The notes: generated by a model from the letters alone, not told the origin. 64,000 nt of DNA from Owenia fusiformis (GCA_903813345.2 CAIIXF020000124.1:370001-434000); one strand, 5' to 3'. Positions 11,366 through 23,164 are shown, counted from the first letter of the stretch. Translations and numbers: made by a program.

Positions 11366-11632
11366 GAATGAATGTCACTCCTGGAAACTATAGCGAACTA
11401 CTGATTTCCATTTGAAACTTCTATCGTAGCCCGTTGCTGATACATTTGTGCCCAGAATGAATGTCACTCCTGGAAACTATAGCGAACTACTGATTTCCAT
11501 TTGAAACTTCTATCGTAGCCCGTTGCTGATACATTTGTGCCCAGAATGAATGTCACTCCTGGAAACTATAGCGAACTACTGATTTCCATTTGAAACTTCT
11601 ATTGTAGCCCGTTGCTGATACATTTGTGGCCA
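11366..11632. repeat. Three tandem 89-bp copies spanning a stop codon
   Basis: The word GAATGAATGTC starts copies at 11366, 11455 and 11544, giving an exact 89-bp period. The two left copies look identical; the third differs at single positions and fades after about 88 bases. Read on the minus strand, each unit contains the last 57 or so coding bases of exon 2 of the neighbouring gene, its TAG stop and 3' sequence. Only the right-hand copy is used as coding sequence; the other two fall in the 3' UTR. Confidence 0.9.
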
Positions 11633-14600
11633 GCCATGTCTATTGAGACCCGGTCCACCCGCCATGTGACGATGTGTAGGTGTGTCCCTGTTAGCCCAAG
11701 AATCCGATGAGTGCGGGGGCTGCCCAGCCCGATGACCTTGAGCTCCATCTTTTGGTACATCTGAAAATAAAAGAATCGATAGCTTGAGTCTAAAGTCAGT
11801 CGTTAAAATGATTCCTTGATGTACATCGTTTATAATTGAGTATTTGGGTCGCATAATAGACCATGTGCAAAGGAAAAATATATAAATTGTATTGTTTTAT
11901 CAAATACAGGAGTTTCTTCCTTCTCAGATTCATAGATGAAATTGAGTCCTTTTTTGGTTGCGATCAAAACTAACGTTCAACAAATGTTCGGTTGATAATA
12001 CGGCTTAATTGGCTCGTTAGGAACATTGAGAGAATACTGAGATTAAAACATATATTAAAACAAATTATATTATATGTCTCTGGAATACTATATCTAGTAT
12101 GGAACTGAGAGTGACCGCCATCTATCAAATGATGCAAAAGTTATAAATACAGCCTGGGTGAATACATGGTAACATCACATGGGCAACACAAATTAAACAT
12201 CTTAAATCTTCAATAATTACAAAAAAAACAAAGTAGACAAATGTATTTCCGTTAAGTTTGTCTTCGTAATTCCCTGCGTCTCTTTATTATAGAGGTGCTT
12301 GTTCTGATTTACATGTATAGTCCCTAAACGAATAAGGCATACCTTTTCTGCAAGCCTTCAAAATTGAAATCAAACAAACCTCTTCAAATCCACCAAATCT
12401 TGAACTGTAAATTTCTATTTTGTTTTAACAAATACGCAGAATGGCAACTGGCATCGAGACGTGTGTATATATATGCAATGCGATTTAGTCTATAAATATT
12501 TCAAGTTACCAAATGTTGAAAGGAAGCAAATAAATTGTTTTCATGATCACGAACGCGTTTTGTATGTATATTGGTATAAACGCATATCACACAATAGCTC
12601 ACTTCAAAATATACACAATTTCAATGTTAAAATTATTGGAATTGCTTTCTGATCGGTGTTGTATCAACTGAAATATAGTTTATTAATAACGATGATTATC
12701 ATTACATCACTGATGAGAATCTATGGATTAATACAAACGAGCTTTACTCTATATATGAATACAGCGTGTCCGGAAAGTATGTCAAACCAGGCTGACATTT
12801 ATCATTGTCGTCGTAGTATGTGTCATATATCATTTTAATGCCTATCCAAAGTTATATTGATTTGCCAAGTATCATGGTTGAACTCTCAAATGGGAAAAAT
12901 ACAATTATTTTGAATAAAAGTGTTTGGCCAAGATAGAGTTGAATTTTACACCACAGTACTTGTCAATGTGTCATCCCCTTTTGGTCATGGTAAAAGCAGC
13001 AATTCGTTTCAGATATGACCCTAAAAGCCGATCAAATAGGGGTGTGGAACCACTTTTCGAAAACATATTTATAGATGTATTTTTACATGCAGATTTCAAA
13101 TATGACATCACTTTGACTGAATTTTGAATATTCAATGATCAGTAAATCAAGATTATTTCTACTCGCATCTAATCTATTGTTGCTGTTAAGATGGCTGGGG
13201 GACACATTGACTAGTGATTTGGTGTAAAATTGAAATTAATTTTAATTGGCCAAACATGAAATGCCTGTATTTTTCACATATGAAGGTTGAACCATGATAC
13301 CTGACCAATCAATGTAACTTCGAATAAGCTTTAAAATGATATATGAAACATACTATGAAGACACTGGTATATGTCTGCCTGGGGGGCATACTATTCATAC
13401 TTTTTTGAGGGGGTATGGTGTATACTTACATGGATCATGCAGATTATTAAAGAATTCTTCAATTTTAATCTTCTGTTTTACAATGCTATCTCGTTGATAC
13501 TGCAGTGCTTTTCTCCTTAAGTATTTCGGCCTATCAGATGGCACAATAAATTCTCTCCGGACCACACCTCCATTGATCGGAACCAGATTTCCACTGTTGT
13601 CCTTTCTGTAATTCTGCACGAATTCAGTTTTGATATCAGCATACATTTTGTCTCTCATTTTAACATAGCGATCGTTGATCTCAGCAACTGTAAGTTCCTT
13701 CTTGATCTTTATATCAGGGTCAATAGTAAGGTTTGACATCTCTGGAAGAAACGAGCCCTTAGATCTAGGCTTATTCCTAGAATGTTTTCGTTTTGATTTT
13801 GGTTTTCCCCCATCTTCTTCGTCTGAACATTCAGTGTCTTTGTGGTTTGAATTACGACTCTTTGATCTTGATTTCGATCGTTTTGACCTTGATTTTGTCC
13901 GTTTGATTTTTGAGTGGGTTTTGTGCCTCTTTGTCATTCGCCTTGATTTCGGTATAGAGACATTAGAGTTTGCTCTGTTGACCATATCAATGATGTCATC
14001 ATCGTTAGTTTTGTCACCCGCGTGGTTAACCTTCAAAACATCAGCATTGACTCGAGCTTCGTGTAAATCCAGATTGCTTTTAGTCAACTCATCTGTGCGT
14101 TCTAAAAGGTGTCCATCTCCATTAGACTCTTCCTTTACATCTTCTTTTGACTTTTCATCAGTTACAAATGATACAGATTTCTCGCGTTTGAGTTTAGTAA
14201 CCGGATATTCTGGCTGACGGAGGTGAAGGTCAATGACTTTACCACTAGAGGACCTCACAGAATGAGGCGTTCCTATGGTTCTTGCGGGAGTTTTAGGGGG
14301 TTGAGGATGCATCTCCCCAGGGTTAGTTTTGGCACTATCATCTTCAGCTATCGGTACAAGTGCATTTCGTGATACAGTCTTCACTAAACGTTTCTCAGGT
14401 GGCTTTGGAATTCCTGGAATTTTAGGTAATTTTACTTCATTTTGAGTATATTTTAATTCTTTGATTACCCTATCGTCTATTGCGTTATAGGGGGAGTCAT
14501 TTCGGGGTAGTCCGGGGCCAGGCGGTTCATCTCTACTATTTTCAACCTTCTCTGTTGTATTTACATTATCCACATCTTGTTTTGCCTTTGGTTTCTTCTT

Positions 14601-14984
14601 TTTGATTTTTGATTTTTCTGGTAGCAATGATAGCGTTGTCTGTTGTTGAAATCCTAAACGTAATCGCTCTTGTTGGCGTTTGTATTTTTCCTTCATGAGG
14701 CGTTTCTTCTCCTTGGTGACGGCACAAAGGGCTTTGTACGTGAAGTACTGTTTCTGATTTATATTATATAGAAAGTTATTCTGGTGTTTAAACATGACAT
14801 CAACAACTTTCTTCATTTTCATTTTTTCAGATCTGTTAACAGAACGTACACCATGGCCGTATTCGCTTTTTCTAATCTTAGTAAAATCACCCAAATCCTT
14901 TTCTCCCCTAGTCGTCATTTTTCGCAGTTGGGTTGTCTTGTTGCTCCGCACTGGGATAGATCCATGACCATCACCCGTTGCCAT
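11576..14984 (-). CDS. Basic, disordered 579-residue protein of unknown function (two exons)
   Basis: Exon 1 runs 14984-13430 (518 codons plus one base, donor GTAAGTAT) and exon 2 runs 11760-11576 (acceptor TTTTCAG, stop TAG). The joined frame stays open. I do not recognise the family. The protein is rich in Lys, Arg, Ser and Pro and looks largely disordered. A Lys/Arg-rich helix-like stretch (KEKKRLMKEKYKRQQERLRL) lies near residues 90-110, proline-rich text (PKIPGIPKPPEK) near 190-200, a dense KSRSKRSKSRSKSR block in the middle, and a more ordered segment (ELTVAEINDRYVKMRDKMY) near 430-455. A nuclear or cytoskeletal role is conceivable but is inference only. The ATG has a favourable context (ACCATGG). 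The gene is head-to-head with the TauE/SafE gene, about 1.8 kb apart. A foldback element lies in the intron. Confidence 0.75.
12800..13380. repeat. Foldback element in the intron of the basic-protein gene
   Basis: The left arm (about 12806-12930) reads GTATGTGTCATATATCATTT then GTATCATGGTTGAAC and TGTTTGGCCAA. The right arm (about 13250-13375) is its diverged reverse complement. The interior has TATGACATCACTTTGACTG and ATCAAGATTATTTCTACTCG, which recur at 33850-34030 and, more diverged, at 23755-23965. This is a small non-autonomous family with three copies here. Confidence 0.65.
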
Positions 14985-15139
14985 GGTGAAGAAGTCTCAG
15001 AATGTGTTGCAATCCCAATAAAAAATGTTCAAAGACAATTGACGTTTAGTGTTCAAACTAAAGTGTTCAATTATCTTTTTCGAGTCGATGAATCGCTCAT
15101 AACTCAGTCAAGTATTTTATATCTTAAGATCTAAGCTGA

Positions 15140-15930
15140 AGGTATCCCATTCATACGTTATCGGTTGTATTTTAAGTTGGATGGTTTAAATATATAAAAT
15201 CCGTCCACCGTGCTGCCAATTTGGTGTTGAGACATCTCTGTTTGGTCTTATTTATAGTTTTGTTTACCTCTTCAATTCTTGTTTTCAAGGCACAAACATT
15301 ATCCCATAAATGTCACGTCTCAATTGATCCTTGTTCTCAATCCGTCAAAGTATAATTTGAATTTAACTCCAAATCTGACCGAGAGTCGAATCTACGCATG
15401 TTATACCAATCTCAATATTGTTTAAGTTAGTGTGATTGTGTATGATTGTATACTCGAATATGTTATCAAATTGAGAGTTTTATCTTCGTAAGCAACAATA
15501 CAAATCTAATATTTGGGTTTCTAAGTGATAAGAATAGAGCTTTTTAACTTAGCAAACACTGAGCTCAAATATCTTGTATTGTGACACTTAAGATTCAAAA
15601 GAAAGAAAAATCGATGTGAGATTTCAATGACAACATGTGTAGGTTGACGAATTTCTCGTTTGTTCATGACTTGTGACAAATTATTGTTGTCAAATACGGA
15701 TTTAATCAATTAATCTGAAACCCTTTACTCTTCAAATGGCTGGTGTATACCGTGTTGATAACGTTTTTCCAATATTGTAAAGTATAATTTCGATTTTGAA
15801 ATGTACATAATTTTGTATAGTACTCTTTGTAATACGGAATTGGAACAATAAATCGACTTGCAATAGAAAGACAAGGGTTTAACATGACAAAATGTCACGA
15901 CCTAGTTGCTCACAATATTATGAGTTCAAT
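15140..15930. other. Intergenic region between two divergent genes
   Basis: Sequence upstream of both the basic-protein gene and the TauE/SafE gene, so it should include their promoters. I could not pick a convincing TATA box or start site. No exon is seen. Confidence 0.4.
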
Positions 15931-16435
15931 CTTAAGTCAGATTTGAATTTCTGAGAACTTGTAGATGATTTTGAAAAAATAAACTGGTCAATTTGAAGCA
16001 AATGGAAAAATACCTTTTTGACCCTGAGAAGGTCATGACGGTGAAATCTCATATATAAAGTCAGATTTAAACTTCTGAGAACATGGAGATGATTTTGAGA
16101 AAAAATTGGTTAATTTGAAGCACGATGAAAAAATACCTTTTTGACCTTGAGAATGTAATTAAAGGTCAAGTCATTTTTGACCTTCAGGATTTCATTGAAG
16201 GTCAAATCTATAGCCAGATTTGAACTGTTGAGAACTTGTCGATGATTTTTAAATAAATGGTCAATTTGAAGCAAGTTGATAAAAGAGCCTTTTGATCTTT
16301 TTTGATCTTGAAAAGGTCATTTTTTACAGACGCGGATCGCCAACCGCCAACCACCAACCGTCGACAAAAAACGGAGACCATAACAACATGACATAGAAAA
16401 ATGACAAGCACCTTTTGCGGCAACCCCTAATAATT
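15930..16435. repeat. Imperfect tandem repeat with AGGTCA words and CCGCCAACC run
   Basis: About three diverged copies of a unit of 110-140 bp, each with GAGAAC(T/A)TG..GATGATTTT, then GTCAATTTGAAGCA(A/C), then ACCTTTTTGACC. They end in GATCGCCAACCGCCAACCACC followed by a GGAGACCA word. The same order appears at 22840-23130, so this is a dispersed family. Confidence 0.7.
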
Positions 16436-16743
16436 TATTTTATTCTATATTATTTTATTCGCATGAAATCATATTATAAATGTTGAACAATCCATTAATA
16501 AATAAAGGGCTATAGAATTTGTTGTTCAGGGAGGGCTCTTCGGTTCAATAAGACTTTAGTACGCTGTTAACATGGTTTATGCTTACTGTCTGAAGCTGCC
16601 TCGAATCCTATGTAGCCAGGGGTCATGGCTTACATGTTATTAGTTGTATGGTGGTATACAGTGCTTGTGAATAAGCAATTCATGCATCTTCATAAATCAT
16701 ACAGTTCGAGATCCACAGGTCATATATCGTTAATATTCGAACC

Positions 16744-19700
16744 ATGGGCGATGTCATAGAAATGTCCGATTCTCATAAAGCAGATGCAGGGATTAGTAGC
16801 GATGATCAGCGGAAAAATGCATGCACGATGTGGTGTCGTAAATATTTCATGGCAGGTCAGTTTGAATTTGTTCATTTTGAAGCATTCCGTTCCAGCAGCC
16901 GTACAAATGGCTTGTCGATAACATGTTTATTTTGCAGATTATTCAAACATATAAACATAATAGTGGGTTATAACCACGGTGTATAACCCAAACGCTCCTA
17001 CATGCACGACGGAGCGTTTCATTACTGAAATTAAACAAAGAAACGCTCCGGAGTAGGAAAACTGTCTGGCGGGAATGATGAGCCGTCTGACAATTTCCCC
17101 AATAATGGGAATAAGAGGTATGAGTTACATATTTCGAGTATACCATTCGATGGGTGTGATATTCATGTTGTACGAGGCTGGCTGTTGACGTTTGAAGCAA
17201 TTAGAAAGAACTGTACGAAGCAGTATAGTTATCAAAATTCAAAAACGTATTTGTCATTTAACCGGTCAAAACCCCTTTTGTCGATACATGTGATTAGTTG
17301 AGCCAAGATAAGAGCACCAACGTATATTCTAGTCAAATTCCAATGCTTCAACGCACCATACATTATCGTAATAGTGATTTGATGACCGAAAATCCAGTCT
17401 TAAAAATGATGACATTCTCATATTCAAGAAACGCTCCGATCTGGTTAACACGGTGAATTGGAAACGCTCCGGTAGTCTAGATCAGTTAAGGAAATATATA
17501 GCTTGCCTTTCCTTTTCAGGAAGAGAAAGAAAAGATCTATTATACCCCTTGGCATCAATAGAAGAAAGATTAATTCACATATAACTTTTCGTTTTTTCTA
17601 TAGTTTTATGATTTAGCACATATGTAGGCATGACATCATCTAATGTATAGGCTTTAATTAGCTAGTTGCACGTTTAGCACCACCAGGTTCAGATGTTTCA
17701 ATTTGCCTAACAAGTACAACACGTTTTTGAGAGATAGATTCGATTCGGAGTTATTCTCTAATAATCTGAAAATGATATCAAAACAAAATGGTAAGAGCGT
17801 TTCTAAAATTGTGGTCTAAATCGACGGAGCGTTTCGAGGAAAACAAGCGATTTCTCGAGAACAAGTAATGGATTTGGACTGGGATTTTAGGAAATGAGAA
17901 TATACGAGTTTGTGATCTACTACTTAAACAGAAAGATTAACGTTTTCATAGAAATACTAGTTTAATTCGTAATTTGTGGTCAAATCGTCATCTTCAGATT
18001 CGTTCGATCTACACTACGGAGCTTTGATCAAGCAAATAACAGATTACCACCAGAAGTTGAATAAATAAGATCTTTGCTCACGGTATTGTTCATCGAATGG
18101 TACATAATATTTCACCATGACATATGATATGTAAGAGAAACGAGAGAAACAATACTTACGGTCATAGTAGAATCTTCATTAGCCGCCATTTTATTTCGCT
18201 CCGGAGCGTTTCCGCGTAAATGTAACGCTCCGTCGTGAATGTAGGAGCGTTTGGGTTATACACCGTGATAACGGGATAAGTTTCTATAAATGCACATGCA
18301 AATTACATCGGGTCCCGTACGAGTTCGTACGAGCCTCGAGAATTACCAGTCATTACGGACAAAAAGGAGCACGATTCTCTGGTACGGGCTCGTACGGAGC
18401 TCATTTTCGAGGCCCGATTTACAGGCCCCGTTGACTCAACGAGCCTCGGACGGGCTTGCACGGGGTCCGATGTAATTTGCTGTGTACGAGGAATAATGAT
18501 AAATATCTCATAATATTTTTTATATTTTTGTTTTCCTATGAACTGTATTGACATTTTCACAAAATGTGAACTATATTCGAGAGGACGTTTTAACCTAGGA
18601 ACACTTTTGTGTAACCGATTTATAAAGAAATTCATATTGCGCTGTTATAAAACGATTACTAACAACTAAAGGCAGAGGATCTCTTGATTTTGAGACTACA
18701 CTAAGCTGTTATTATTTCACTGGCTACCGATTGAGTAAATATTTTCACACACTTACACACTTGTATTTCAGGTCAACATGTGAAACAGAAACAACTTGAA
18801 GCGCTGAAAAACCTTCCACCAAATGCACCATGGCACCAGCGGTTCCTTGTAGTAAACCGGCGGTTCATCGGTCCTGCGATCCCCGCAACGTTCCTCTGTA
18901 CTTGTTGGCTGGCTTTCATGATTAAAAAACAGTTATGGCATTTGTTTGCTGAAAAATACGTCATGACAATAATCATGGTTTTTGTTTCTTTATTTGCTGG
19001 TAAGTGGCCTACTATGAGCTTATAGTAATGCTCAGGAATAAGATTGTTTAAACAGTGTTCTGGCGTTTGTATTTTGATTACCCTTTTATTGGTGGTTAAA
19101 TCGAGATATAACAAAATGTATGCACGTATGGTATAATCAAATAAAGCTCCAAATACAGTAGAACAAAGCCAGGCTACCAACAGGTTACAGGATGGTTATC
19201 CCCGTGGTTATCAAAACAAATGTTGAGAATTGAAACAAGATACTAGAAGGAAAACAAGACCGGGGGGGGGGGGGGGGGTTGTAAGGTCAGAACTACTTCA
19301 CCGGATGCGTTGCAAGTTGCCTTCATAGAGGACACAGGCATTTTTAGGATGTATTGTAAAATAACTATGAAATCGTGATAATTTGGAATAGACCAAGGGG
19401 ACTTAATAGGATAAAAGAACATAGAAAACGTCTATATGACCTTAAATCCATTATAAATGACTGATCGACTTATTAACATTTGACATTTGTTTGGTTTTGG
19501 TGTTGAGGTTTTGGTACTTAAATGATGGGGAAGGGGTATTACACGTTGTTTCTCTTTTCATTGGATCATGGTTTGGGATAGTCGGGACTTCTGTTCCTAT
19601 AAATACTCTAAGATGTTTTATTTTTCTTGCTGTGTTCTGAAACCGTTTTTGGCCCTTTCCTTTTGGCACTAGTGCAAACATATTTATTACTGAACTCCCT

Positions 19701-20988
19701 GTATTTACATTGGCCAGGAATGTTTGATTTTTTTAATTCGACCGAAAGTAAAGATTTTACCTTTTGGCCTATAATAAAAACCCATTAATAACTTTATTAT
19801 ATTATCATCTGAAAATTCACGAAAAACAGCATATATAAAGTATGAGCAATTAAGCTATTATCAATCTATATAGTTTTTAATAGATAGATTGTTCAAAAGG
19901 GTTTCCATAGTTCAAAGCTCTTCGACGTTCTAAAAATTAAATACCAAATACAATGACGTATTTAGATTTATTCTTTATAATACTCGTTGTCCCTTTCTTT
20001 TCATCTATCCTGAATGATTAATCGCCTCTTATTTTCAGGTATGACGGGGATAAGTGGTGGCGTTATGGTGTTCCCTGTGATGACTCTCGCGTTAGAGATC
20101 TCTCCAAAAACAGCGCGTGACTTCAGCATTTTGATACAGTCATTCGGTTTAACTGCTGCAATGTTTACCATTAAGTTCATGGGATTTAAAGTCGATAAGA
20201 GCGCTCTCATATTCTGTACTCTCGGGGGTTTTGGTGGAGTTGTGGTAGGGCTCGAAGTTCTAGACATACACCTAAGTCCACCCGTCAAGAAGTTCATGTT
20301 TACGTCTTTTTGTTTCTCGTTTGGATTTGCCTTGTTTCTACTTAACAGATATCGGAATAGACGAACATTTACGTCTGTGATGTTTATCAACGCATGGAAG
20401 GCAGGAGTATTGTTCATCACTGGTTTCATCGGAGGTATATTTACAGCAATCGGAGGCAGTGGACTAGACATAATGAGTTTCAGCATAATCACGCTTTTAT
20501 TTCGTGTAACTGAAAAAACAGCTGCCCCAAGCTCGGTCATTGTTATGGCGATGAATTCATTATTCACATTCTTTTGGCGTGGTGTTATACAGAGTGATAT
20601 CCCGGAAGATGCTTGGGTTTATCTCCTCGTATGTATTCCTGTTGTGGTCTGCGGTGCTCCGATTGGTTCAGTCATCGGAAGTTACTTACATCGCCTCGTT
20701 CTGGCGTGTTTTATATACGTCGTGACAACAGCTGGTTTGGTTGCGTCATTTGCAATCATTCCGCTGACACCAATCTTGATTGGTTTATCAGTGGGGGTTG
20801 TAATCGGAGGCGCCATCTTTTATATTTCAGTAACATTAGCGGGAGCTAGACTATTGATTCAAACTGAAAGGCGCGAACAGAAGGAAATGGTTAAACAACA
20901 AAACAATGATCTTGTTTCAACAGAACTGCAAAGATATAATGCAGAAATAAGAGATTCTGGTAGAGATCTTGATGCCTCCCGATTATAA
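16744..20988 (+). CDS. TauE/SafE-family membrane transporter, three exons
   Basis: Exons 16744-16855, 18772-18999 and 20039-20988 join with phase-1 junctions (donors GTCAGT and GTAAGT, acceptors TTTCAG) to give 429 residues. The TauE/SafE (DUF81) family comprises multi-pass proteins that export sulfur-containing anions or related organic acids in bacteria. Animal members are poorly characterised. The two repeat halves each show the family's Gly-rich signature: AGMTGISGGVMVFPVM around residue 115 and GGIFTAIGGSGLDIM around 245. About eight to nine hydrophobic helices are visible. The N-terminus (1-75) and the C-terminus (after about 385: TERREQKEMVKQQNNDL) are hydrophilic. Substrate and membrane are unknown. 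Intron 1 (1.9 kb) holds two inserted elements. A possible AATAAA signal follows about 80 bases after the stop. Confidence 0.85.
16975..18267. mobile_element. 1,293-bp non-autonomous DNA transposon, CACGGTG termini, 5-bp target duplication
   Basis: Both ends begin CACGGTGTATAACCCAAACG (right end in reverse complement), and the inverted repeats extend to about 44 bp with one mismatch. The element is flanked by ATAAC at 16970-16974 and 18268-18272, a 5-bp target-site duplication. The word AAACGCTCC/GGAGCGTTT, part of the terminal repeat, recurs about ten times across the element in both orientations, at the two ends and near 17040, 17430, 17462, 17795 and 17828. No transposase frame is present. 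CAC-starting termini with 5-bp duplications are typical of Transib and RAG-like transposons, so that class is the best guess, not established. It lies in intron 1 of the TauE/SafE gene. Confidence 0.85.
18298..18480. mobile_element. 183-bp foldback element (MITE-like)
   Basis: Starts GCAAATTACATCGG and ends with its reverse complement CCGATGTAATTTGC. GTACGAG and CTCGGACGGG-type words inside extend the symmetry. It is far richer in GC than its surroundings. No target-site duplication is clear. It sits 25 bp from the preceding element, in the same intron. Confidence 0.7.
19262..19278 (+). repeat. Run of 17 guanines
   Basis: Uninterrupted G17 in intron 2 of the TauE/SafE gene. Such runs can form quadruplexes and are prone to length errors in sequencing. 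Confidence 0.9.
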
Positions 20989-21066
20989 TCAGGAAATAAT
21001 CAAACTAATAGACACAGTTATTGAAAAATGGGAAATTCGTCATTCGAAGAATTTTGATTCTTTAGT

Positions 21067-21072
21067 AATAAA
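21067..21072 (+). promoter_or_regulatory. Candidate polyadenylation signal of the TauE/SafE gene
   Basis: AATAAA about 80 bases past the stop codon at 20988. Position and sequence fit, but the motif is frequent in AT-rich DNA. Confidence 0.4.
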
Positions 21073-21079
21073 TTGTAGC

Positions 21080-22250
21080 ATTTATATACAGTAAATGCTG
21101 AACTATTTCAGAAAATAAGTTTTTGAATCTAAAACCATCACGTAATACATCATATTAAAGCTGGAATAAGGTAAAATTGCATGCTCTTATATTGCAATTG
21201 AAAAGTAACTCAATATGCAATATACGAAATGGGACAATCCAGTAAATGCATGCCATGTCTGCATTAAGTAATTGATTCAATTGCAATAATGAGGGGGTGT
21301 CTCACTCCATTATTGGAGCTGTTTGATATTTTCTCTTGTTTAGTTGGCTTTTCAATATCCGGAGGTAACTGGTATTAGATGGGCTAAGTATTGAGATATA
21401 ACATATATCCCCTTGTAAGTGAAAATGATGAAAAAAGAAAAATCTTTTTTGTGGTGGATTTTAAATGTCACCGAAACAGACCTTCTTGATAACAAGTAGG
21501 TAACCACAAAAGTATGGAATCGAGAATATAAGAGAAATAACGAAACACAAACAACAGTATTGTTGCAAAATAATTTTTACAGAAAAAAGTCCCTATCACA
21601 TGCACTAACAGTATGAATAGTCTATTGAATCATGGTTTGCATGACTCCTTGAATATTGATCAATTGATTTTCCAAACGTTGTACCTTATTTATGTTATGA
21701 GTGTTTTTATAACAACCATTTACAATCATTCAAAATAAAGGAAGTAAAAATGACCGAAATAAATAAAACGTTCAATTCATTTTTGATAAGAGCATGGTGA
21801 ATTTAGGGGAAATCTACTCTTACATGAAATTGACAAAAATTGGAAATTAGAACCTTATAGTAGTGAGGGGACGATATTTGTAAATTGTGTGAATCATGAT
21901 CTACATTTACGGTGGTAGTATGGTGCAGACCAATTATTTTCGATGCTTTAAACATTTCTTAAATCGAATGGGACTTAACCCCTAGATCTGGAAATGTCTA
22001 ATTGTAGTGTTTAGTATATTTTTGAAAATACCTTATCAACATCTAACAGTCATCCGATAAGCCATTAATAAGGCGACAAATAAAAACAAATAACATAATC
22101 ATTACAAATAAGCCAAATGGGTTGCTCATGAACAACAAATGCAAGGTATAGTAGAGTGAAAGAGGATCAAATTGACTATCACAATTGGTCTAGTTTTATT
22201 ATGATCTCTCAATGTTTGTGTTCGAAGTTATGATACATAGATGATATAAT
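21080..22250. other. Intergenic, no gene seen
   Basis: AT-rich DNA between the 3' ends of the converging TauE/SafE and first ZP genes. No open frame with splice context or recognisable motif. Confidence 0.5.
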
Positions 22251-22254
22251 TTAA

Positions 22255-22577
22255 CCCTTTCCCGACGTGAATATAAGAGGAAAATGTTGACCCTGGTGAC
22301 GGATAAGTAAGAGCAGTTTTTAGGGGAAAACTGCAAAATACCTACACCCCGGGACATATACCCTGAATTTCATCACTGATATACAATTTTTAGTAAGGAT
22401 TATCACATTAGAACAACTTGTCAAAATTTGGTGTAAAAATGCTGAATAGAACTGGAGATATTGTCATTTCATTGATGTATATAGATAAAAAATAATGGTG
22501 CCAAAAGGAGCCTATCGTCCTGAAGGGTATTACATAATAGGGCTCCATATGGAGCCTATCGTCGTGAAAGGGTATAC
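22255..22577. repeat. Small inverted-repeat element with AACCCTTTC ends
   Basis: The left end reads AACCCTTTCCCGACG and the right end, in reverse complement, ACCCTTTCACGACG. Near the right end AGCCTATCGTC(C/G)TGAA occurs twice. About 320 bp, non-coding, likely a small non-autonomous DNA element. Confidence 0.5.
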
Positions 22578-22839
22578 CAGGCGATGTAAATGGAAATTAG
22601 AGAATTCCGTACGCGTGGCATCATGATTTACATATAATATATGGCAATTGATATTTTCTAATCATTGTTAAAAACCTAGAATCTTCTTGATGTCTTAGGA
22701 AATATAAATGCTAAAATTGATTAAAGCATCACAACGACGCGTTATATTCGAAAACTAATATAACTGGTGAGAATTTGCGCAAACGAAGACGGTACGCAAG
22801 AGACACAATATGTCAGTCATCGCTATAGCTATATATAGA

Positions 22840-23130
22840 GAGAGATTTTGAAAAGAATTGATCATTTGAAGCAAGTTGAAAAAATACTTTTTAGACCTTT
22901 TTAACCTGAAATTCATTGAAGGTCAAATCTTAAGTCAGCTTTGAACTTCAGAAAACTTGTAGATGATATTGAAAAAATTGAAGTCAGTCTAAATAGTTTT
23001 TGTTAAGTTATTGGAAGTTGTAAGAATTTGTTACAGACGCCGATCGCCAGCCGCAAACCACCAACCGCCAACCGCCGATCGTCGTCACAAAAATGGAGAC
23101 CACCCCAATATGTCACCACTTTTTGGGGTG
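22840..23130. repeat. Second copy of the AGGTCA/CCGCCAACC family
   Basis: Shows the same order as 15930-16435: GAAGCAAGTTGAAAAAATAC, GAAGGTCAAATCTTAAGTCAG, GATCGCCAGCCGCAAACCAC and GGAGACCA. It ends with a hairpin, TGTCACCACTTTTTGGGGTGACA. A CG-rich run followed by a hairpin at 43945-44030 (GTACCCTTTTTTAGGTAC) may be a remote relative. Confidence 0.6.
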
Positions 23131-23158
23131 ACATAATAAAAGCAGCCATAATATAGAT

Positions 23159-23164
23159 TTTATT
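23159..23164 (-). promoter_or_regulatory. Candidate polyadenylation signal of ZP gene A
   Basis: AATAAA on the minus strand about 170 bases after the stop codon at 23332. Confidence 0.35.

Noticed and set aside
13675-14217. 180-codon open frame on the plus strand
   Set aside because: It is the antisense shadow of the long first exon of the basic-protein gene; its Phe/Leu-rich text mirrors Lys/Arg-rich codons on the other strand.
16744-16986. Reading the first TauE/SafE exon through to 16986
   Set aside because: The frame beyond 16855 runs into the transposon; the GTCAGT donor at 16856 joins in phase with the exon at 18772.
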